From: DATAEE01 sp963725145
GTDB taxonomy: Bacteria; Acidobacteriota; Vicinamibacteria; Vicinamibacterales; 2-12-FULL-66-21
Reading direction: 5' to 3'
NCBI GenBank assembly: GCA_963725145.1
Contig: CAVRXL010000012.1
Location: 1,846,563-1,910,562, forward strand
Length of the DNA stretch: 64,000 nt
This document shows positions 42,765 to 51,433 of the stretch, piece by piece. The first letter of the stretch is position 1; every line of letters starts with the position of its first letter. The position numbers were made by a program, and so were the translations under genes. A model generated the notes under the pieces. It saw only the letters and a list, made by a program, of their open reading frames with translations. It did not search any database and was not told the DNA's origin.

Positions 42765-43322
42765 TCACGGCTGCCCCAGCGTATGTGCGCCGCGCCAGAC
42801 GTAGTCGACAGCCGACACGACCGTGATGACGAGCGACGCGTAAACGCACATCGTCACGATCGGCGACGGTTGCTCCAGATAGTTGAATGTCAAGGCCGCG
42901 ACGCCGGTGACCAGGTACGTCGCGGTAGCCATCTTGCCCAAGAACGACGGGTGGAACGTCCGCCTCCCGACCGCCAGGTTGACGATCACGACCGTCAGAA
43001 CGATGGCGACGTCGCGGCTGATGATCAGGACCGTGAGCCAGAGCGGGATACGGTTCGGGAATCCCAGGTCGGGCAGCGTGAGCACGACGAAGGTCGTGAC
43101 GAGCAGGAGCTTGTCGGCCATCGGATCGAGCCAGGCGCCCAGCGTCGTCTTCTGGCCCGTGCGGCGCGCGATCAACCCGTCCAGGCCGTCGGTTACCCCC
43201 GCGGCGAGAAACGTCAGGAGCGCCCACCCCGGGTGGCCGTAGAGCAGAAAGAGGACGAAGGCCGGGATCAGCAGCACGCGGAGCAGCGTGAGCTGGTTGG
43301 CGGCGGTGAGCGATCCGATCAC
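42765..43322 (-). CDS. CDP-alcohol phosphatidyltransferase, second PgsA-like enzyme
   Basis: 185 residues from GTG 43322, which overlaps the TPR gene stop (GTGA). The signature DG-x2-AR-x8-G-x3-D-x3-D is complete in DGLDGLIARRTGQKTTLGAWLDPMADK. About five membrane helices are seen. It makes a phospholipid from CDP-diacylglycerol; glycerol-3-phosphate is the likely acceptor, but with a pgsA already at 4319 it could be specialised, for example for a different alcohol. Confidence 0.87.
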   Translation of the reverse strand: MIGSLTAANQLTLLRVLLIPAFVLFLLYGHPGWALLTFLAAGVTDGLDGLIARRTGQKTTLGAWLDPMADKLLLVTTFVVLTLPDLGFPNRIPLWLTVLIISRDVAIVLTVVIVNLAVGRRTFHPSFLGKMATATYLVTGVAALTFNYLEQPSPIVTMCVYASLVITVVSAVDYVWRGAHTLGQP

Positions 43323-44689
43323 GGCCGGCGGTTCCAGAGCGCCCGCAGGCGCTCGACGGCGGCCGATGCCTCCGCCCCGGTCACCGGACGCGACACCTGG
43401 AACGTGTTCCCCTCGAGCGGCTTGATCGCCTCTGCCGTGACCGCCAGCGCCGCGGCCGGGTAGGCCGGGTGGCCGGGCGTGAGGTCCGTGAACTGGGGGG
43501 TGGCCTCGCGCCAGCCCTTCGCCATTCTCGGGTCTCGGGTGGCGATGACCTCGAGGGCGCGCGCGAGCGTTTCGGCGAAGTCGCCGCGATTGACCGTCGC
43601 GCCCGGCTGGAAGGTGTGGTTCGGATAGACCGGCATGATCCCGGCGCGCACGACCGCGAGGATCCAGGATGCGGCCCAATGCCGGCGGGTATCGGTAATC
43701 ACCACGGCCGCCTGCCTCCCGGCCTTTCCCACGAGCTGATCGAGGCGCACGCCGATGAGCGCGGCGACGTCGCCGCGCGTCACGGTCTCCGCCGTGCCGA
43801 TCGCCTGGTACGACGGGGGCAGCTTCGCCAGCGCCATCCGGTCGCGTACCCGCTCGATGCGCGCGCTGATGTCGGGGTTTGGCTCGATAGCCGCTGCCTG
43901 CTCGTACGCCCGTACCGCGGCGTCGAACTCGTTCCGCGCTTCGTGCACCTCTCCGATGATCAGCAGAGGGCGCGCATCCGCTTTGTCCAGCTCGGCGGCG
44001 CGTCTCGCCGCCTCCAGCGCTGTGTCGAGCCGGCCGGCCCGCTGCTCCACCATCGCCAGCTCCCGGTAAAGGAACGCGCTCTCGGGCGAGGCCTCGATCG
44101 CTTCCTTGTACCGATCGCGCGCGGCATCCAGGCGTCCGCCTTCGGCTTCGCGCCGCGCCGCCGCAATCGTGTCCTCGACCGCCTTGAATCGCAGCGCGTC
44201 GATTCGGTCCCGGATTTCGTCGAGCGACGGGTCGGCGTTGACGGCCGCTTCGAAGCTGGCGATGGCCTCTTCTCTTCGTCCCGCCGCGAGGAGCGCATCG
44301 CCGCGGCCGACGAGAGCCGGGACGTACGCCGGCTCGCGGGCCAGCGCGCGCGAGAAGTGATCGACGGCGGCGCGCGTGTCGCGGCGCGCCAGCGCGACGT
44401 AGCCGAGCGCCGCTTCCGACGGGAAGAACTCAGGGGTGTTCCGCAGCGCCGAGCCGAATCGCCGCTCGGCCTGGCGCAGATCTCCAGCCTGAAGCGCCTC
44501 CCAGCCGATCCGGTGCGCCGCGGCGGCATCGGAGTTCTCGAGCGCCTGCGGGACCGGCGGGAAAATGTACGCCGGAAACCGCGGTCCGGTCGTGGCGGGC
44601 GGGACGGTTTTGGGGGCGCATGCCGCGGCGAGCAGCACGATCCCCGCCAGCACCCTGAGCACCGTGAGCACCCTGAGCACCTCGAGCAC
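43319..44689 (-). CDS. TPR lipoprotein with SLH-like C-terminus
   Basis: 456 residues counting from GTG 44689. A short hydrophobic leader ends in LLAAACAPK, a lipobox-like site. TPR repeats run from about residue 60 to 270 (ALQAGDLRQAERRFGSALRNTP; GYVALARRDTRAAVDHFSRALAREP; and more). The rest resembles S-layer homology repeats, best in VITDTRRHWAASWILAVVRAGIMPVYPNHTFQPGATVNRGDFAETL. SLH domains bind cell-wall polymers or peptidoglycan. The first codons are GTG-rich because a 9-base repeat encodes them, so any of several GTGs could be the start. Confidence 0.8.
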   Translation of the reverse strand: MLEVLRVLTVLRVLAGIVLLAAACAPKTVPPATTGPRFPAYIFPPVPQALENSDAAAAHRIGWEALQAGDLRQAERRFGSALRNTPEFFPSEAALGYVALARRDTRAAVDHFSRALAREPAYVPALVGRGDALLAAGRREEAIASFEAAVNADPSLDEIRDRIDALRFKAVEDTIAAARREAEGGRLDAARDRYKEAIEASPESAFLYRELAMVEQRAGRLDTALEAARRAAELDKADARPLLIIGEVHEARNEFDAAVRAYEQAAAIEPNPDISARIERVRDRMALAKLPPSYQAIGTAETVTRGDVAALIGVRLDQLVGKAGRQAAVVITDTRRHWAASWILAVVRAGIMPVYPNHTFQPGATVNRGDFAETLARALEVIATRDPRMAKGWREATPQFTDLTPGHPAYPAAALAVTAEAIKPLEGNTFQVSRPVTGAEASAAVERLRALWNRRP

Positions 44690-44692
44690 CCC
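44648..44692. repeat. 9-base tandem repeat at the start of the TPR/SLH gene
   Basis: Five 9-mers: CAGCACCCT, GAGCACCGT, GAGCACCCT, GAGCACCTC, GAGCACCCC. On the minus strand each contributes a GTG codon in the same frame (VLEVLRVLTVLRVL), so copy number changes signal-peptide length without breaking the frame. Confidence 0.8.
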
Positions 44693-44693
44693 G

Positions 44694-45935
44694 CTACGCG
44701 CTCAGCTGCTTGAGCAGCCGTCGGGGAACGTCGACTTCGAGCGATACACGGCCGTTCGTCGTGACGTGACGCAGGACGCGCGCGTGGCGGTAGAGCTGCG
44801 AGATACGCGCGCGGTCGCTGTCCGACGCGGCGTCGAACTCGAGCGTGACCCGCGCGAGGTCGAGCGAGAGGCGCGAGACGATGGCGTCGATGAGCTCCTG
44901 GCGGCCGTCCCCGGTCAGCGCCGACATGCACAGCGCCGACGGGTTCGCGGCCTGCAACCGCCGCACGTCGTCTTTGGCCAGCAGGTCGCACTTGTTGAAG
45001 ACATCGAGCGTTGGGACGGATGCGGCATCCACGTCCGCCAGGACGCGCCTGACCGCATCGATCCGCCTCGACCGGTCCGGCGCCGCGGCGTCCACGACGT
45101 GCACGAGGAGCTCCGCAGCCGCGACCTCTTCGAGCGTCGCCCGGAACGCGGCGACGAGCTGGTGCGGCAGGCGGTCGATGAAGCCGACCGTGTCGGAGAT
45201 GAGGAGCTGGCGGTGATCCGGCAGTCGCACGCGACGGACCAGAGGGTCCAGCGTCACGAAGAGCGCGTCCGACGCCTGTGCGGAATCCCCCGTCAGCACG
45301 TTGAAGAGCGTCGTCTTTCCGGCGTTGGTGTAGCCGACGAGCGCGACGGTCGGCACCGCTTCCTTGTGACGGCGGTCCCGGAGCTGACTCCGGCGCCGGC
45401 GGACGGCATCGATGTCGCGCCCCAGGGCGCTGATGCGGTGACGGATGCGGCGCCGGTCGGTCTCGAGCTTGGTTTCGCCCGGTCCCCGCGTGCCGATGCC
45501 GCCGCCGAGCCGTGACAGCGCGGTACCGGAGCCGACGAGCCGCGGCATCATGTACTTGAGCTGCGCGAGCTCGACCTGCAGCTTCCCTTCCCGCGTGTGG
45601 GCGCGCCGCGAAAAGATGTCGAGGATCAGCTGCGTCCGGTCGACGACTTTGCGATCGAGCTTCGCTTCGAGGTTCCGGAGCTGGGCCGGCGACAGCTCGT
45701 TGTCGAAGATCACGACGTCGGTGCCGGTCTCCGCGCACGCCGTCGTGAGCGTGTCGAGCTTCCCTTTGCCGAGAAACGTGGCCGGATCCGGCTTGGGACG
45801 ATCCTGGAGGATGCGCAGGACGACGCGCGCCCCGGCCGCTTCCGCGAGGCCGGCCAGCTCGTCGAGCGCATGATCGGGATCGACGCGGTTCAGACCTCCG
45901 CTCACCAGCCCTACGAGCGCCGCGCGTTCACTCAC
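44694..45935 (-). CDS. hflX: Ribosome-associated GTPase HflX
   Basis: 413 residues from GTG 45935 (GTGA overlap with the Sua5-type gene). The N-terminal domain has the FLGKGKLDTL motif, then DNELSPAQLRNLE, RTQLILDIFSRRAHTREGKLQVELAQL, GTRGPGETKLETDRRRI and the G domain: VGYTNAGKTTLFN (G1), DTVGFIDRLPHQLVAAFRATLEEV (G3), NKCD (G4). HflX rescues or splits stalled ribosomes under stress. Confidence 0.94.
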   Translation of the reverse strand: MSERAALVGLVSGGLNRVDPDHALDELAGLAEAAGARVVLRILQDRPKPDPATFLGKGKLDTLTTACAETGTDVVIFDNELSPAQLRNLEAKLDRKVVDRTQLILDIFSRRAHTREGKLQVELAQLKYMMPRLVGSGTALSRLGGGIGTRGPGETKLETDRRRIRHRISALGRDIDAVRRRRSQLRDRRHKEAVPTVALVGYTNAGKTTLFNVLTGDSAQASDALFVTLDPLVRRVRLPDHRQLLISDTVGFIDRLPHQLVAAFRATLEEVAAAELLVHVVDAAAPDRSRRIDAVRRVLADVDAASVPTLDVFNKCDLLAKDDVRRLQAANPSALCMSALTGDGRQELIDAIVSRLSLDLARVTLEFDAASDSDRARISQLYRHARVLRHVTTNGRVSLEVDVPRRLLKQLSA

Positions 45936-46564
45936 TTCAGCGATTCTAGCACCGCCGCCCACGCGATCGCCCCTTCCCGCACGAGCCGCGCAACGTCGCC
46001 GCGCGCGTCGACGATCGTTGAGGGCGCGCCCCCGGGCGCGGGCCCGGCGTCGACCACGGCGTCGAGATCGGTGCCGAACGCTCGGAGGACCGCCGGCGCG
46101 TCGGCCGCGGGCGGCGAGCCCGATCGGTTCGCGCTCGTGGCGGTCAACGGCGCGCCGAGCGCGCGCGCCAGGGCGCGGGGCACGGCGTGCGCCGGCACGC
46201 GCACCGCGACGCTGCGATCGGACGCGCGGACGCCCGCAACGAGGTCGCGGTGGGCGTCGAGGAGCACCGCGAGCGGGCCCGGCCAGAAGCGCGCCGCGAG
46301 CCGTTCGGACACCACCGTCATCCGTCCCGCCCGATCGCGGACCTGATCCAGATCGGCCGCGACGAGCGGGACCGCCGCGGCCGCTTCTCTCCCCTTCACC
46401 TCGAACAATCGGGCCACGGCGCAGCTGTCGCGCGGATCCACCGCGAGCCCGTACAGGGTGTCTGTCGGAATGGCGACGATGCCGCCGCCTTTGATGATGT
46501 CGACGATCCTCGCGACGGTGTCGGCGGCGGGCCGCTCCGGGTCGAGGGTCAGGACGAGAGTCAC
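45932..46564 (-). CDS. L-threonylcarbamoyladenylate synthase (Sua5/YrdC family)
   Basis: 210 residues from GTG 46564. Makes threonylcarbamoyl-AMP for the t6A37 modification of tRNAs reading ANN codons. GGGIVAIPTDTLYGLAVDP, RLFEVKGREAAAAVPLV, WPGPLAVLL, SVAVRVPAHAV, PLTATSANRSGSPP and PSTIVDARGD are the family motifs. The KxRxxxxP motif reads KGREAAAAVP. An in-frame ATG at 46582 would overlap the ATG of the divergent antiporter gene and is less likely. Confidence 0.9.
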   Translation of the reverse strand: MTLVLTLDPERPAADTVARIVDIIKGGGIVAIPTDTLYGLAVDPRDSCAVARLFEVKGREAAAAVPLVAADLDQVRDRAGRMTVVSERLAARFWPGPLAVLLDAHRDLVAGVRASDRSVAVRVPAHAVPRALARALGAPLTATSANRSGSPPAADAPAVLRAFGTDLDAVVDAGPAPGGAPSTIVDARGDVARLVREGAIAWAAVLESLK

Positions 46565-46580
46565 CCTACAATGATTATCC

Positions 46581-47849
46581 ATGTCGCACACGCTGCAGCT
46601 GCTCCTCCTGCTGGCAGTCTTCGTGGTGGCGGCCAAGCTGGCGGGCGCCGCGGCCAACCGGATCGGTCAGCCGGCCGTCTTCGGCGAGATCCTGATGGGG
46701 CTGCTGCTCGGGCCGACGCTTCTCGACGTCATGAGCTGGCCGGTCTTCTACGCGACGCCGGCCGCGGTCGGACACGCCAGCGAACCCACGTCGCTGCTGG
46801 CGACCATCCGGGACCTCGCCGAGATCGGCGTCATCCTGCTCATGTTCATCGCGGGCGCCGAAACCGACCTCGACGAGATGAAGCGCGTGGGCCGCGTCGC
46901 GTTCTGGGCCGCGCTCGGCGGCGTCGCGTTCCCGATGATCGGCGGCGCGCTGGTCGCCGCGGCGTTTGGCTATCCGCTGCTCTGGCAGGGCATCTTCATC
47001 GGCACGATCCTGACCGCCACGAGCGTCAGCATCTCGGCGCAGACGCTGATCGAGCTCGGCGCGCTCAAGTCGAAGGAGGGCTCGACGATTCTCGGAGCGG
47101 CGGTGATCGACGACGTCATGGGCCTCGTCGTGCTCTCGATCGTGGTCGCGATGGCGCGCACCGGAGGCCAGGCTGACATCGCCGGAATCGCCTTCATGAT
47201 GCTCCGGATCGCGCTCTTCTTCGCGGGGGCGATTCTGGTCGGCCGTGCGCTGCCGGCGATCGCGCGGTTTGCCGACCGGCTCGAAGTCAGCCAGGGCCTG
47301 CTCGCGGTCGTTCTCGCGATCGCGTTCGTCTACGCCTGGGGCGCCGAATACTTCGGGGGTGTCGCGGCGATCACCGGGTCCTATCTGGCGGGGCTCATCT
47401 TCGCGCAGACGCGCTACAAAAAGCGGATCGACGAGGCGATCCACCCGCTCACGTATTCGTTCTTCGTTCCGGTGTTCTTCATCAGCATCGGCCTGCACGC
47501 GAACGGCCGCGATCTCGGCGCCCGCGCGGCCTTCGCCCTCGCGCTGATCGCCGTCGCGATCGTGACGAAAGCGCTCGGCTGCGGCCTCTTCGCCCGCCTC
47601 GCCGGCTTCGGCACGACGGCGTCGATACGTGTCGGCGCCGGCATGATCTCGCGCGGCGAGGTCGGCCTCATCGTCGCCGGGTACGGGCTCGCCAATGGAC
47701 TCATCGATCGTGATGTCTTCTCGGCCTCGGTGGTGATGGTGCTCGTGACGACGATGGTCACGCCGCCGCTGCTGAAGGCGACGTTCCCTGTCCGGCGCGG
47801 GCGCGAGATCGTCGTAGAGGAAACCATTGGCGGCCCGCCGGAGACCTAA
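46581..47849 (+). CDS. Cation:proton antiporter (CPA2 family)
   Basis: 422 residues with about 12 membrane helices. ANRIGQPAVFGEILMGLLLGPTLL, LAEIGVILLMFIAGAETDLDEM and GAAVIDDVMGLVVLSIV (with the conserved Asp pair expected in electrogenic exchangers) are typical of Kef/NhaS-type antiporters. It exchanges Na+ or K+ for H+ across the inner membrane. There is no C-terminal regulatory domain. It ends with a 4-base overlap with the convergent MFS gene. Confidence 0.9.
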   Translation: MSHTLQLLLLLAVFVVAAKLAGAAANRIGQPAVFGEILMGLLLGPTLLDVMSWPVFYATPAAVGHASEPTSLLATIRDLAEIGVILLMFIAGAETDLDEMKRVGRVAFWAALGGVAFPMIGGALVAAAFGYPLLWQGIFIGTILTATSVSISAQTLIELGALKSKEGSTILGAAVIDDVMGLVVLSIVVAMARTGGQADIAGIAFMMLRIALFFAGAILVGRALPAIARFADRLEVSQGLLAVVLAIAFVYAWGAEYFGGVAAITGSYLAGLIFAQTRYKKRIDEAIHPLTYSFFVPVFFISIGLHANGRDLGARAAFALALIAVAIVTKALGCGLFARLAGFGTTASIRVGAGMISRGEVGLIVAGYGLANGLIDRDVFSASVVMVLVTTMVTPPLLKATFPVRRGREIVVEETIGGPPET

Positions 47850-49048
47850 CTTTCGACGGCCGGCGTCTGCGGTGTGGCCGCAATCGGGCCTTCGATCATG
47901 ACCCGCCGCACGAGAAGCGCCACGATGCCCATGGCGATGGCCGAAATGAAGAACACGGCGCGGATACTGATCGCGGCGACCAGACCGGACGCGAGCGGGC
48001 TGAGGGCGAGCCCGAGCAACGACGCCGTTGTCAGCACGCCAAACCCGGCGCCGCCGGCGCCCGCCGGAATCACGCTTCCAGCGGTCGCATACGCGCAGGT
48101 CATCGCGATCCCCACCGCCGCCCCGAACACGGGCGTGACGGCGAACAGCACCCAGACGCTTCCGGCCAGCGCGTAAAAGAGAGACGCCGCCGCGGCGAGA
48201 CCCGCGCAGACGACGAGGACCCGCCTGGGGCGGACGGTGCGCAGCAGCCGCGGGGCGATCTGATTGCCCGCCGCCCCGGCGCCCGCGGAGATCGAGAACA
48301 GCAGACCGGAAATGAGGGCGACCCTCGACGGCGACAGGCCGGCGTCGAGCTCGGCGACGAAGAGCGGCAGCACCGGGCCGAACGTCCGATCCGCGAACTG
48401 GACGGCGAAGATCACTCCCATCAGCAGCAGAAAGTTCTCGAACGCCAGAATGTCGCGGAACGAGATCCGGCCGGACGAGCGGGTGGCTCGCGGGTCAGGG
48501 GTGTCGACATCCTTATAGAGGATGAAGACGAGCAGCAGCGCCACGGCGTAGAAGCCTGCCGTGACCAGAAACGCGCGGCGCAGCCCGACGAGGCCGGCAA
48601 CAATGCCGCCGATGACCGGCCCGAGGGCGGGCCCGAGCCGCTGCGCCGTCTGTACCGTGCCGATCGCCTGAGGCATTCGACCGGGAGGAGCGGATTGCGC
48701 GGCCATCGTGAGCGTCAGCGCTCCGTACCCGGCGAAGATCCCCTGCACCGCGCGCAGCGCGAAGACCTGCCAGGCCTCACTCACGTAGGCAGTCAGCGTC
48801 ATGATGACCACGAAGCTCGCGATCGACCGTTCGACCATGATCTTCCGGCCGTAACGGTCGGCGAGCCGTCCCCAGAACGGCGCGAGGATCGCCGTGAGAC
48901 CGGGCGTGACGCCGAGCGAGAGCCCGGACCAGAGCGCGATCTCGCCGACGTCCGTCACGCCGAGCTGCTGGAAGTACAGAGGAAGGAACGGCATCACCAG
49001 CGTGAACCCGGTGAAGCCCATGAAGCTGGCGCCGGCGGCGGCGAACAC
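47846..49048 (-). CDS. MFS efflux transporter
   Basis: 400 residues from GTG 49048, with 12 predicted helices. Motif A is clear as GRLADRYGRKIMVERS after helix 2, and GPVIGGIVAGLVGLRRAFLVTAGF resembles motif C of drug:proton antiporters. The start is uncertain: the upstream frame (RRWRQN) continues into a 14-base repeat and no ATG is available, so a few residues may be missing. Substrate unknown. Confidence 0.87.
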   Translation of the reverse strand: MFAAAGASFMGFTGFTLVMPFLPLYFQQLGVTDVGEIALWSGLSLGVTPGLTAILAPFWGRLADRYGRKIMVERSIASFVVIMTLTAYVSEAWQVFALRAVQGIFAGYGALTLTMAAQSAPPGRMPQAIGTVQTAQRLGPALGPVIGGIVAGLVGLRRAFLVTAGFYAVALLLVFILYKDVDTPDPRATRSSGRISFRDILAFENFLLLMGVIFAVQFADRTFGPVLPLFVAELDAGLSPSRVALISGLLFSISAGAGAAGNQIAPRLLRTVRPRRVLVVCAGLAAAASLFYALAGSVWVLFAVTPVFGAAVGIAMTCAYATAGSVIPAGAGGAGFGVLTTASLLGLALSPLASGLVAAISIRAVFFISAIAMGIVALLVRRVMIEGPIAATPQTPAVES

Positions 49049-49062
49049 ATTCTGCCGCCACC

Positions 49063-49090
49063 TTCTGGATTCTGAATTCTGGATTCTGTA
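49063..49090. repeat. 14-base tandem duplication upstream of the MFS gene
   Basis: TTCTGGATTCTGAA (49063-49076) is repeated with one change at 49077-49090. Each unit is two similar 7-mers. It occupies the leader of the MFS gene. Confidence 0.75.
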
Positions 49091-49114
49091 TTCCCTCTGA
49101 AAGTCTGAGCGCCC

Positions 49115-50104
49115 TCAGAATCTGATCTTCAGATCGATGTCCTGCCGAACGTGAATCGTGTCCACGAACCGGATCTGATGCGGGTTCGACTGCATCACGA
49201 CCGAGCTCGTCCGCGTGCCGTCGCCGAAGAACCGGACGCCCCGCATGAGCGTCCCGTCGGTGACGCCGGTCGCGGCGAAGATCATCGAATCGCCGGAGGC
49301 GAGATCTTTCGACCGGTAGATCCGCTTCGGGTCCTTGATCCCCATCTGCCGGCACCGTTCCTCGTGCTCCGGCTTGCTGACGACGAGGCGCGCGAAGATC
49401 TCGCCGTTGAGGCACCGCATGGCGGCGGCGGTCAGCACGCCTTCGGGCGCGCCACCCGTGCCCATCACGGCGTGCACGCCCGTGCCGACGACCGCCGCGG
49501 CGATCCCGGCCGACAGGTCGCCGTCGCCGATCAGACGGATGCGGGCACCGGTCGCGCGGATGTCGTTAATCAGCTTCTCGTGCCGCGGTCGATCGAGCAC
49601 GATGACGACCAGGTCGTCCACCTTCCGCTCGAGGCACTTCGCGATGGCCGCCAGGTTGTCGGCGACCGGCGCGTCGAGGCTGACGGCATCCTTCGAGCTC
49701 GGCCCGACGACGAGCTTCTCCATGTAGAGGTCGGGCGCGTGGAGCAGCTCGCCGCGACCGGCGGCCGCCAGAACCGCGATGGCGTTGGGCGAGCCGGTGG
49801 CACAGAGATTGGTCCCCTCCAGCGGGTCCACGGCGATGTCCACCGCGGGGTACCGGGTGGCGTCGCCGGGGCGCGAATGCGCGCGGCCGACCTTCTCGCC
49901 GATGAACAGCATCGGCGCCTCGTCCCGCTCTCCCTCGCCGATCACAATCGTCCCGTCGATCGGGACGGTGTCCATGCAGGTGCGCATCGCTTCGACCGCC
50001 GCCTGGTCGGACTTGTGGCGATCGCCCTGCCCCATCGTGTGCGCGCAGGCGATCGCCGCCTGCTCGACGACGCGTAGAAACTCGAGCGAAAGATCGCTGG
50101 TCAT
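49115..50104 (-). CDS. glpX: Fructose-1,6-bisphosphatase, class II
   Basis: 329 residues from ATG 50104. Hydrolyses fructose-1,6-bisphosphate in gluconeogenesis. GTIVIGEGERDEAPMLFIGE and the metal-binding DIAVDPLEGTNLCATGSPNAIAVLA are intact, as are IRLIGDGDLSAGIAA and GTGGAPEGVLTAAA. The upstream open frame to 50290 has no homology and crosses the 14-base repeat, so 50104 is preferred. Confidence 0.95.
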   Translation of the reverse strand: MTSDLSLEFLRVVEQAAIACAHTMGQGDRHKSDQAAVEAMRTCMDTVPIDGTIVIGEGERDEAPMLFIGEKVGRAHSRPGDATRYPAVDIAVDPLEGTNLCATGSPNAIAVLAAAGRGELLHAPDLYMEKLVVGPSSKDAVSLDAPVADNLAAIAKCLERKVDDLVVIVLDRPRHEKLINDIRATGARIRLIGDGDLSAGIAAAVVGTGVHAVMGTGGAPEGVLTAAAMRCLNGEIFARLVVSKPEHEERCRQMGIKDPKRIYRSKDLASGDSMIFAATGVTDGTLMRGVRFFGDGTRTSSVVMQSNPHQIRFVDTIHVRQDIDLKIRF

Positions 50105-50110
50105 TAGGGT

Positions 50111-50148
50111 GAGTTCTGAGTCTTGAGTTCTGAGTCTTGAGTTGTCAG
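50111..50148. repeat. 14-base tandem repeat upstream of glpX
   Basis: GAGTTCTGAGTCTT occurs exactly twice (50111-50124, 50125-50138), followed by a partial, changed third copy. Each unit is two 7-mers (GAGTTCT, GAGTCTT). It fills the 40-base gap between the acyl-CoA dehydrogenase gene and glpX. Confidence 0.8.
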
Positions 50149-51378
50149 TTACGTACACGATGGGCGGCCGGCTCGGCGACCCGGTACGGCGGCAGCTCGC
50201 AGCGGGTGGGGCGGTCGGCCCGATACCCGAGCACGTAGTCCGCCTGCATGATCTTGTGAATCTCGCGCGTGCCTTCGTAGATGACCGCACCCTTGCAGTT
50301 GCGATAGAACCGGCCGACCGGATACTCGTCTGAGTATCCGTTGGCGCCGTGGACCTGGACGGCGTCCCCGGCGGCGCGCTCGGACGCGACCGTCGCGAAC
50401 CACTTCGCCAATCCGGTTTCGCGCGTATTGCGGCGCCCCTCGTTCTTCAAGGCCCCCGCTCGGAGCCAGAGGAGCCGGGACGCCTGATAGTCCGACTCCA
50501 TCTGCGCAATCATCTCTTTCACGAGCTGATGCTGCCCGATCTCGACGCCGAACGTCTTGCGATCCTTCGCGTACTTGACGCTCGCGTCGCGGCACGCGCG
50601 GATGAGCCCAGTCGCGCCGGCCGCGACGGTGTAGCGCCCCTGATCGAGCGCGAACATCGCAATCTTGAATCCCTCTCCAAGGCGGCCGACGACGTTCTCT
50701 TCGGGCACTTCGACGTCGTCCATCTTGAAGAAGCCCGTGTTTCCGGCGAGGATGCCCCACTTCTCCTTCAGCGTCCCGCTCGAGAAGCCCTTGAACGCCC
50801 GCTCGACGATGAATGCGCTGATTCCCGAGGGGTCCCGCTGCTTCTTTTTCTCGAGATCCGACCAGGCGAAGACGAGGAAGTTGTCGGCGACGTCGCCGAG
50901 CGAGATCCACATCTTCTCGCCCGAGAGGTGAAAGCGATCGCCCTTCTTGATCGCGACCGTCTGGATGCCGCGGGCGTCGCTGCCGGCGGAGGGTTCGGTC
51001 AGCCCGTACGTCGCGATTTTCTTCCCCTGGGCCTGCGGCACGAGATAGCGCCGCTTCTGATCGTCGGTGCCCCACGCCAGACAGCGTCAGGCAGTTCAGC
51101 CCCGCGTGCACCGACATGATGACGCGCAGCGACGTGTCGACGTACTCCAGCTCCTCGCTGATGAGGCCGAGACTGATGTAGTCCATCCCGGCGCCGCCGT
51201 ACTCCTGTGGCACCGAGCAGCCGAGCAGGCCGAGATCGGCCATCTGCGGCAGGATATTGCGGTCGAACCGGTGCTCGCGATCGAGGTCATGGATCCTGGG
51301 CGCGACCTCGCGCGCCCCCCATTCACGGACGGACTGTTCGAGCAGACGGTGTTCCTCTGAAAGGTCGAAGCTGATCAT
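50145..51378 (-). pseudogene. Acyl-CoA dehydrogenase, one frameshift near 51081
   Basis: The N-terminal part from ATG 51378 reads MISFDLSEEHRLLEQSVREWGAREVAPRIHDLDREHRFD...QEYGGAGMDYISLGLISEELEYVD...VHAGLNCLTL. It then leaves the family sequence; one base earlier or later the other frame continues as LAWGTDDQKRRYLVPQAQGKKIATYGLTEPSAGSDA and runs to the end with the FAD site, catalytic-Glu region (YEGTREIHKIM) and C-terminus. A single extra base near 51081 explains this. The enzyme would be about 410 residues and oxidise acyl-CoA in beta-oxidation or amino-acid catabolism. Everything else looks intact, so sequencing error is as likely as real inactivation. Confidence 0.88.
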
Positions 51379-51396
51379 GATGAACGCACATTATAT

Positions 51397-51430
51397 GGTG
51401 CGCAAGGTGCTCAAGAGCACCTTGCGCACC
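51397..51430. terminator. Strong hairpin between the DUF62 and acyl-CoA dehydrogenase genes
   Basis: Two 16-base perfect arms (GGTGCGCAAGGTGCTC and its complement) are separated by 2 bases, starting 3 bases after the DUF62 stop on the minus strand. There is no long T-run, but ATATAAT follows directly, so it may also hold a -10 element (TATAAT, 51390-51395) for the downstream gene. The inner part of the arms is an inverted pair of the 9-mer found at 22892 and 44648. Confidence 0.6.
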
Positions 51431-51433
51431 CGC

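Noticed and set aside
40339..42804. Open frame of 821 codons opposite the coiled-coil gene
   Set aside because: It is antisense to a long Glu/Gln/Leu-rich coding region in GC-rich DNA; its Arg/Leu/Asp-rich sequence is the typical codon shadow and has no domain or start signals.
51075..51090. Programmed ribosomal frameshift in the acyl-CoA dehydrogenase gene
   Set aside because: No slippery sequence or downstream pseudoknot is visible, and such genes are not known to use one.
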